From: Rhodospirillales bacterium
GTDB taxonomy: Bacteria; Pseudomonadota; Alphaproteobacteria; Acetobacterales; Acetobacteraceae
Length of the DNA: 11,785 nucleotides
Direction of reading: 5' to 3'
NCBI GenBank assembly: GCA_025352915.1
Contig: JANXSA010000593.1
Location: forward strand, 1-11,785
The position numbers and the translations under genes are program-made. The notes beneath the pieces were generated by a model. The model worked only from the letters and a program-made list of their open reading frames with translations. It was not told where the DNA came from and ran no database searches. Positions 7,387 through 11,785 of the stretch are shown here, piece by piece. Every line of letters starts with the position of its first letter. The first letter of the stretch is position 1.

Positions 7387-8985
7387 TTAGAGCAACCCTC
7401 CCTGCCGGCTGAGGCGATACAACAGCCCGCCATAGACGCCGAGCAACAGCACGAGTGCCATGCTGAACGACAGCACCGAGATGATGCGCGCACCCGGCGA
7501 CGACACCGCGACCATCGAGATGCTGCCCGCCACCGGCAGGCCAAGATCGCGCAACTCGTCCAAGGTGTGGAACGACTGGTCGAACTGCGCCAGCAACAGG
7601 GCCAGCCCGATGCCCAGCGCCATCGCCGCCACCAGCACGCCGCTGGTCAACAACCCGCGCTTCGGCTCGACGGCGTTCTGCGGCACCTGCGGCGGGTCGA
7701 CGATCTGGATCTTGATCTTGTCGGCATCCGCCTCGGCCGCCGCGGCGATGCGCATCGATTCGCGCCGGCCCAGCAGCTCCTCATAGTTCTTTCGCAGCAC
7801 TTCGTAGTCGCGGTTCAGGTTCATGAACTCGGCCTGCAGGCCGGGCGCGCCGCGCGCAATCTCCTCCAGCCGGTTGCGCTCGCGCGTCGAATCGGCCAGC
7901 TGGCGCTGCATCGAGGACAGTGCTGATTCCGCCTCGACCAGGCGCACCTTGAGCTGCTCATAGACCGGGTTGGGCTGCGAGCGGCTGCGCTGGCCGGTGG
8001 CGCCGGCGGCTCCGGCATCGGCCGCCGCGCCGCTGGCATCGCGGGCATTCTGCTCGGCCTCGCGCAGGGCGTTGGCGCGCAGCGCCTCCAGCTCGCGCCG
8101 GGTGAACACGACATCGGGGTGGTTGGGCGTGTAGCGCAGCATCAGCTGCTCCAGCCGCGTCTGCGCCTCGTCCAGCTTCACCTTGGCCGGGCCGGTCAGC
8201 GCCCGCAGCGTCGCCGCCGCACCGCCGGCGCCCGTCCCCTCGGTCTCGGTCACCAGCAATGGCGGCACCGCGGCCACCTCGGCGCGCAGCATGTCGCGTT
8301 TCACCTGCTCGTCCTGCAGGCTGCCTTGCAGCGCGCGCACCATCTGTTGCGCGGTTTCCATCCGCGTCACGCCGTTCAGGTCGTTCGGCAGCAAATCCAT
8401 GTATTTGGTGCGGAAATCCGCCCGCCGCCGCTCGGCATCGCGCAATTGCCGTTCATAGGCGGCGATCTGCTGCTCGATGAACAGCGTGGCGTTCTGCATC
8501 TCGGAGCGGTTGGCGCCTGTCTTGCTTTCGATGAAGGTGGTCAGGATCGTCTGCACCACGTCGAAGGCCAGCTTGGGGCTGGTGTTGCGGTAGGCGATGG
8601 TGAACAGGTTGCGGGTATGCGGGGTGATCCGGATCTGCGTCGCCAGCAGCTGGACCAGCGACTCCAGGTCGGATGAGCCCGAGATCTGCAGGTCGAGATC
8701 GGTGTTGGAGATCAGCTTCTCCAGGTTCGGCCGGCTCAGCAGCGTGCGCTGGAGCATGTCGACCTGGCCGGAGACCTGGTTCTCGACGGCCAGGCCGCGC
8801 AGCAGCGGCGTCAGCACCGCATCGGCATCGACATACAGCCGCGCACTCGCTTCATAGCGGTTCGGGATCATCGTCACCGCCACCCAGCCGACGGCGCACA
8901 CAATCCAGCTGCACGCCACCATCGCCCAGCGAAAGCGCCATGCGGCCGAGGCCTGGCGGCGGATCAGAACGCGGAGCTGTTCCAT
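7387..8985 (-). CDS. XrtA-associated chain-length determinant, Wzz/GumC-type polysaccharide co-polymerase (TIGR03007-like)
   Basis: A 532-residue inner-membrane protein that sets EPS chain length and links the kinase to the outer-membrane exporter. The first membrane span is about 21-40, followed by the Wzz motif PNRYEASARLYVD (41-53). A large periplasmic coiled-coil region covers about 160-420, broken by an Ala/Gly linker near 317-332 and containing LMLRYTPNHPDVV (281-293). The proline-rich DPPQVPQNAVEPKR at 430-443 precedes a second span (about 446-466). A third span (about 500-523) lies near the C-terminus, which to my recollection is usual for XrtA-type members. The frame is open back to 9036, but that overlaps the export gene. 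I chose the ATG at 8985 because it begins MEQLRVLIRR right before the first span and has GAGGG 8 nt upstream. It lies 16 nt after the export gene stop. Confidence 0.92.
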   Translation of the reverse strand: MEQLRVLIRRQASAAWRFRWAMVACSWIVCAVGWVAVTMIPNRYEASARLYVDADAVLTPLLRGLAVENQVSGQVDMLQRTLLSRPNLEKLISNTDLDLQISGSSDLESLVQLLATQIRITPHTRNLFTIAYRNTSPKLAFDVVQTILTTFIESKTGANRSEMQNATLFIEQQIAAYERQLRDAERRRADFRTKYMDLLPNDLNGVTRMETAQQMVRALQGSLQDEQVKRDMLRAEVAAVPPLLVTETEGTGAGGAAATLRALTGPAKVKLDEAQTRLEQLMLRYTPNHPDVVFTRRELEALRANALREAEQNARDASGAAADAGAAGATGQRSRSQPNPVYEQLKVRLVEAESALSSMQRQLADSTRERNRLEEIARGAPGLQAEFMNLNRDYEVLRKNYEELLGRRESMRIAAAAEADADKIKIQIVDPPQVPQNAVEPKRGLLTSGVLVAAMALGIGLALLLAQFDQSFHTLDELRDLGLPVAGSISMVAVSSPGARIISVLSFSMALVLLLGVYGGLLYRLSRQGGLL

Positions 8986-9001
8986 CCCTCGAACCCTCGC
9001 T

Positions 9002-9730
9002 CTAGAACCAGCTTTGCGGAATAAGCAGCGTATCACCCGGGCGCATCGTCACGTTCTGGCAGATGTCGCCGTCCTTGATCAGGTCGTTCAGGCGCACCAG
9101 GATCTTCTCCTGCTGGTCGCCGACGCGCCGGATGATCGATGCCTTGTTGCCGGAGGCATAGCGCGTCAGGCCCTTGGTGGCGATCATGACATCAAGCACC
9201 GTCATGCCGTCGCGATAGGGAAGGGCCACCGGCTCGGTCGCCTCGCCCAGCACCTTCACCTGGCGGTCAAACGGGCCGATGAAGTTGGTCACCATCACCG
9301 TCACGATCGGGTCCTGGACATATTCCTTCAGCCGTTCCTCAAGCTCCTTGCCCAGTTGGGTCGGGGTCTTGCCGGCGGCGATGATATCCGGGATCAACGG
9401 CATCGAGATGCGCCCATCCGGCCGCACCGGAATTCCCGGCATGCTCAACTCCGGCGCGCGATAGACCGAAATGCCCAACTGGTCCCCGGCGCCGATGACA
9501 TAGGTCGTGGAGGCCGGCAGTGCCACCGCCGAGGTGGTCCCCGGGGCCGCCGCCGCCGCATCGACCGCGCCAACCGTGCCGGGACAGGCCGGTCCGGTGC
9601 TGTACTGCGGCGCCGCGCCACAAGACGCTAGAACCGGCAGGGCGGCCAGCATCGCCAGCCGCGCAAATGACCAACATGCCTGAACTGGGCGTGCCGGGTG
9701 TCGCGGTCCAGGGGAACAAATTTGGATCAT
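9002..9730 (-). CDS. Polysaccharide export lipoprotein, Wza/KpsD type (TIGR03027-like)
   Basis: A 242-residue outer-membrane polysaccharide export protein, first gene of the minus-strand train. The N-terminus has a hydrophobic segment (24-35) ending in the lipobox LASC with Cys37 as the predicted lipidated residue. The polysaccharide-export domain runs from YVIGAGDQLGISVY (77-90) through VRPDGRISMPLI (102-113) to DPIVTVMV (140-147). One SLBB-like segment follows, from about VKVLGEA (158-164) to MRPGDTLLIPQSWF at the C-terminus. It is shorter than enterobacterial Wza, as is typical for XrtA loci, and lacks an obvious membrane-spanning C-terminal helix. The ATG at 9730 is preceded by an AAGAGAG element about 5 nt upstream. 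The only internal Met before the lipobox (residue 27) would leave too short a signal, so 9730 is preferred. The stop is TAG at 9002-9004. The promoter should lie between this gene and the tRNA or upstream of the tRNA. Confidence 0.92.
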   Translation of the reverse strand: MIQICSPGPRHPARPVQACWSFARLAMLAALPVLASCGAAPQYSTGPACPGTVGAVDAAAAAPGTTSAVALPASTTYVIGAGDQLGISVYRAPELSMPGIPVRPDGRISMPLIPDIIAAGKTPTQLGKELEERLKEYVQDPIVTVMVTNFIGPFDRQVKVLGEATEPVALPYRDGMTVLDVMIATKGLTRYASGNKASIIRRVGDQQEKILVRLNDLIKDGDICQNVTMRPGDTLLIPQSWF

Positions 9731-9872
9731 ATCGCTCTCTTACTATGCGGTGTGCAGCCCGGTTCCCGATGACGCCGAGGCCCACCGACCCGGTGCACGG
9801 CGAATGCGGTCAAAGCGCGCCGGCGGCCCGCCCGAAGACGACGCCACCCCGAAAGACAACCGGCGAACCGGG

Positions 9873-9947
9873 TGGTAGGCGCGGAAGGAATTGAACCCCC
9901 AACCTCTGCCATGTGATAGCAGCGCTCTGCCATTGAGCTACACGCCT
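9873..9947 (-). tRNA. tRNA-Val, anticodon CAC
   Basis: A 75-nt cloverleaf on the minus strand with encoded CCA (CCA at 9875-9873, discriminator A at 9876). The acceptor stem AGGCGTG pairs with CGCGCCT with one G-T pair. The D-stem is GCTC/GAGC with loop AATGGCA. The anticodon stem CTGCT/GGCAG holds loop ATCACAT, placing U33 before anticodon CAC (plus coordinates 9913-9915), which reads GUG valine codons. The T-stem GGGGG/CCTTC includes two G-T pairs, with loop TTCAATT. A discriminator A and A35-C36 fit valine identity. It lies on the same strand as the EPS train and ends 142 nt before its first gene. No clear intrinsic terminator with a U tract separates the two, so read-through is possible. 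Confidence 0.93.
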
Positions 9948-10127
9948 GCATTGTGCATCCTAGCTCATACTCGCAAAAAAGCATGGCGCGACCGGCCGCG
10001 CAACGATGACCGCCGTCGAGCCGCACAACCAACACCCCAACCAACACTGGCTCGGTGGTGTCGCCAATGCCGCCAAGCGCAAAGCTTTCATATCTCAAAT
10101 TCTCGCCCGATTTGCCTATCATGGGTA

Positions 10128-10301
10128 TCACAGCCCGGTAAAGACGATCTTGCCGTTCGTCCGCCGGATCACCTCGAGGTGATCGGCACCGCCGTTTTCA
10201 GCCGCCAAGCTGCGCCCAGCGCCGTCCATTGCGGCATTAAAATGTCGAAACTGACGAAGACGAGTCATTTTTTGACACATAGAGACGTTTTTGTCGTGCA
10301 T
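10128..10301 (-). CDS. Possible small protein, 57 residues, unknown function
   Basis: A candidate ORF starting MHDKNVSMCQK and ending RTNGKIVFTGL. The ATG at 10301 has AAGG 7 nt upstream. The second half of the ORF has normal GC-rich third positions and a protein-like composition (residues about 25-57, including GGADHLEVIRR). The first half is AT-rich and unlike neighbouring genes. I recognise no family, and it could be chance or a remnant of a longer gene. The 18-bp palindrome at 10167-10184 lies inside its codons for DHLEVI, so the palindrome could be coincidental coding sequence or the ORF could be spurious. Confidence 0.22.
   Translation of the reverse strand: MHDKNVSMCQKMTRLRQFRHFNAAMDGAGRSLAAENGGADHLEVIRRTNGKIVFTGL
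10167..10184. repeat. 18-bp perfect palindrome, GATCACCTCGAGGTGATC
   Basis: Every base from 10167 to 10184 matches its reverse complement with no spacer, and the symmetry breaks at the flanking bases. Continuous palindromes of this size are typical of binding sites for dimeric regulators. It lies about 360 bp upstream of the plus-strand transferase gene and 220 bp upstream of the tRNA. No specific regulator can be named from the sequence. Confidence 0.6.
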
Positions 10302-10450
10302 CCGATTACCTTGGAAACCAACACTGCTCCAGCCGCTGCCAGCGCCGTACGAAATGATACAGGAGCGGCAGGTCAAGCCTATGTGAATGGAACATGACGA
10401 CAATTTCAGGCAGGTTTCCATAGCGATGCTATTGTCATCCGCCGGACGTT

Positions 10451-10472
10451 GCGTGCACCGCCAAGTGCACGC
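10451..10472. promoter_or_regulatory. Inverted repeat GCGTGCAC-N6-GTGCACGC upstream of the sugar-phosphate transferase
   Basis: Arms at 10451-10458 and 10465-10472 are perfect 8-bp complements around CGCCAA. GTT before and AAC after can add three pairs across one bulged T. It ends 75 nt before the start codon of the plus-strand transferase, a position suited to an operator or a leader hairpin. It is not followed by a T run, so it is not a standard intrinsic terminator. The sequence CGTGCACCG within it also occurs upstream of the export lipoprotein gene (minus strand, 9791-9799). Confidence 0.5.
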
Positions 10473-10536
10473 TAACACCCCACCGGCTACGATTCCCGAC
10501 CCCGCCGCGTCTCGTCTTGGCGAGGGAGCGTTTTTC

Positions 10537-10541
10537 AGGAG
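10537..10541 (+). promoter_or_regulatory. Shine-Dalgarno AGGAG for the sugar-phosphate transferase
   Basis: AGGAG lies 6 nt before the ATG at 10548. It fixes the start of a gene that has no stop inside the window and would be missed by searches requiring complete ORFs. Confidence 0.8.
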
Positions 10542-10547
10542 CACCTT

Positions 10548-11785
10548 ATGACGCGTCTTTTTGGCGGCTTCGTCGCCTTGGAAATGATAGTATTGGGTAT
10601 TTTAGAACTCAGCCTGTGTTTTCTCATTTTTTATGTAATCTTCTTGCCAGGAGACATCGCGACACCCGTCCAAAGCCTGCTGGGCCTTCACCCGGCAACC
10701 GCGCGCCATGCCGCCGTCCTGTCGCTGACCATCGGCGTGATCTCAATGACGATCGGCATGTACCGTCCGGAAGTCTGCCTGCAAACCCGTCGCCTGCTGG
10801 TCAATTCGGTGGTCGCCGGCGTACTCGCCTTCCCCGCCATCCTCGCACTCAGCGCGGTGACCGATCTCGATCCCAGTTTCCTGCTGGGCCAGGACGCGCT
10901 GTGGCCGATGAAAATCCTGCTGTCGTGGATCCTGTTACTGTTCGTCACCCGCCTATGTTTCCGCATCGTTCTGCGCAGCGGCCTGCTCAGCCGCCGGGTG
11001 CTGATCGTGGGCTCGGCCGCCCAGGCCGCCACCACGGCACTGGCGCTGCGCTCGATGCGCCGCGGCTTCTTCAGCCTCGCCCGTGTCGTGCCCCCCGCGG
11101 ACGCCGGCGAGGTGACGGCCGCGCGCCTGCACGGCCAGCGCATCTGGGCCGTGGTCGTCACCCAGGACGCCCAGGCCACCATGGCGGGCGCCTCGGCCCG
11201 CCTTGCCACCGCGCGCATCCGCCTGTTCGACGACGTGGCATTCCGCGAACAGCAACTCCGCCGCCTCGACCTCGACCATCTCGCCGATGACTGGCTGGCG
11301 GGCGACACCCGCGCCACCCCCCTTGCCCCGCGCCGCCTCGCCACCGCCATGCATCGCGCCGCCGATATTGCAATCAGCCTCATCATCCTGGCCATCACCC
11401 TGCCGGTCATGCTGGCGACGGCGGCACTGGTGTGGCTGACCAGCCCGGGCCCAATCCTGTACCGTCAGATCCGCGTCGGCCAATACGGCCGCACCTTCGT
11501 GCTGTTCAAGTTCCGCTCCATGTATCTGAACGCCGAAGCCCAGGGTCCGGCCTGGGCCGCGCGCCACGACCCCCGGGTCACCCCGCTCGGCCGGATCATG
11601 CGCCATTGCCGCATCGACGAACTGCCGCAGTTGTTCAACGTGCTGCGCGGCGAGATGAGCATCATCGGTCCCCGGCCCGAGCGCCCGCATTTCGTCGCCC
11701 AGCTCGACAGCCTGATCCCGTTCCACGCCGACCGCACCCGCGTGAAGCCCGGCATCACCGGTTGGGCCCAGGTCAACTACCCCTA
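10548..11785 (+). CDS. Membrane glycosyl-1-phosphate transferase of the XrtA EPS system (EpsB/WcaJ type, TIGR03013-like), 3' end cut off
   Basis: The first 412 residues are present, with no stop before the window end. It is predicted to start EPS synthesis by moving a sugar 1-phosphate from a nucleotide sugar to undecaprenyl phosphate in the inner membrane. Hydrophobic spans lie near 8-33, 55-71, 85-105 and 120-140, with the family motif YRPE at 72-75. RRVLIVGSAAQA near 149-160 begins a CoA/NAD-binding-like fold domain. A fifth hydrophobic segment lies near 265-288. The C-terminal bacterial sugar transferase domain carries SPGP (291-294), FKFRSM (320-325), RIDELPQLFNVLRGEMSIIG (355-374) with the catalytic Asp-Glu pair D357-E358, PRPERP (375-380) and KPGITGWAQVNYP (400-412). 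Only about 50 residues should be missing. The first 35 codons are unusually AT-rich, with ATA, TTA and GTA codons, whereas the rest is strongly GC-rich. It is divergent from the export and chain-length genes. Confidence 0.93.
   Translation, partial: MTRLFGGFVALEMIVLGILELSLCFLIFYVIFLPGDIATPVQSLLGLHPATARHAAVLSLTIGVISMTIGMYRPEVCLQTRRLLVNSVVAGVLAFPAILALSAVTDLDPSFLLGQDALWPMKILLSWILLLFVTRLCFRIVLRSGLLSRRVLIVGSAAQAATTALALRSMRRGFFSLARVVPPADAGEVTAARLHGQRIWAVVVTQDAQATMAGASARLATARIRLFDDVAFREQQLRRLDLDHLADDWLAGDTRATPLAPRRLATAMHRAADIAISLIILAITLPVMLATAALVWLTSPGPILYRQIRVGQYGRTFVLFKFRSMYLNAEAQGPAWAARHDPRVTPLGRIMRHCRIDELPQLFNVLRGEMSIIGPRPERPHFVAQLDSLIPFHADRTRVKPGITGWAQVNYP

Larger units (their letters stand above)
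9948..10547. other. 600-nt intergenic region between the tRNA and the divergent sugar-phosphate transferase
   Basis: No confident gene is visible on either strand. Base composition is more AT-rich than the flanking genes in parts, especially 10230-10300 and 10360-10440, which fits a promoter-containing regulatory region. It holds an 18-bp perfect palindrome (10167-10184) and an 8-bp-arm inverted repeat (10451-10472). The 10-mer CAACCAACAC is directly repeated at 10026-10035 and 10038-10047, and its extension AACCAACACTG recurs at 10316-10326. There is one weak small ORF on the minus strand. I could not find a convincing -35/-10 pair for the plus-strand gene. Longer apparent ORFs here run through the tRNA or lack ribosome binding sites and normal codon usage. 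Confidence 0.5.

Noticed and set aside
9835..9875. Inverted repeat just past the tRNA 3' end (CCACCC with GGGTGG on the minus strand) as a terminator
   Set aside because: The arms are short, the loop is large and no T run follows, so it does not meet the pattern of an intrinsic terminator.
9727..10131. A 134-codon minus-strand open frame covering the tRNA
   Set aside because: Its middle part is the translation of the tRNA-Val gene itself, a well-known false ORF, and it has no family resemblance.
10272..10300. A consensus-like -35 box TTGACA at 10272-10277 on the plus strand
   Set aside because: No acceptable -10 hexamer lies 16-18 nt downstream (TCGTGC, CGTGCA and GTGCAT are poor), so I do not call a promoter.
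1..11785. CRISPR arrays, insertion sequences, rRNA, riboswitches
   Set aside because: No regularly spaced repeats, transposase-like frames, terminal repeats or recognisable riboswitch cores were seen on either strand.

Overview
The window is GC-rich with strongly GC-biased third codon positions. It carries most of an extracellular polysaccharide (EPS) locus of the exosortase A (XrtA)/PEP-CTERM-associated type. The protein families and codon usage suggest a high-GC proteobacterium, most likely an alphaproteobacterium of the Rhodospirillales/Acetobacteraceae kind. That placement is an impression from family resemblance, not a phylogenetic result.

Layout. A long minus-strand gene train runs from 9730 down to the left edge. 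In transcription order it encodes an outer-membrane export lipoprotein (Wza/KpsD type), a Wzc/GumC-like chain-length determinant, a tyrosine autokinase, a large outer-membrane beta-barrel protein, an ExeA-like AAA ATPase, a NodB-type polysaccharide deacetylase, a FemAB/GNAT-like protein, and a GT4-type glycosyltransferase. The first codons of a further gene follow, probably the exosortase itself judging by gene order. Junctions are tight (ATGA and GTGA overlaps, 2-16 nt gaps), except for three gaps of about 100 nt: before the beta-barrel gene, before the ATPase gene and before the glycosyltransferase gene. The last two hold palindromic elements.

Upstream of the train, on the same strand, lies a tRNA-Val with anticodon CAC (9873-9947). 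Beyond it is a 600-base stretch with no confident gene. It contains an 18-bp perfect palindrome, a long inverted repeat and one weak small-ORF candidate. On the plus strand from 10548 a divergent gene runs off the right edge. It encodes a polytopic membrane glycosyl-1-phosphate transferase (EpsB/WcaJ type), and its coding frame stays open to the window end.

How the genes work together. The divergent sugar-phosphate transferase would load the first sugar onto the lipid carrier and the GT4 enzyme would add sugars. The chain-length protein, autokinase and export lipoprotein would control polymer length and carry it across the envelope. The deacetylase and FemAB-like protein would modify the polymer or a linked product. 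The barrel and ATPase are conserved XrtA-system partners whose exact roles are not established. No flippase, polymerase or PEP-CTERM substrate protein is visible in the window. The system itself is a known type; the most interesting unexplained parts are the intergenic palindromic elements.
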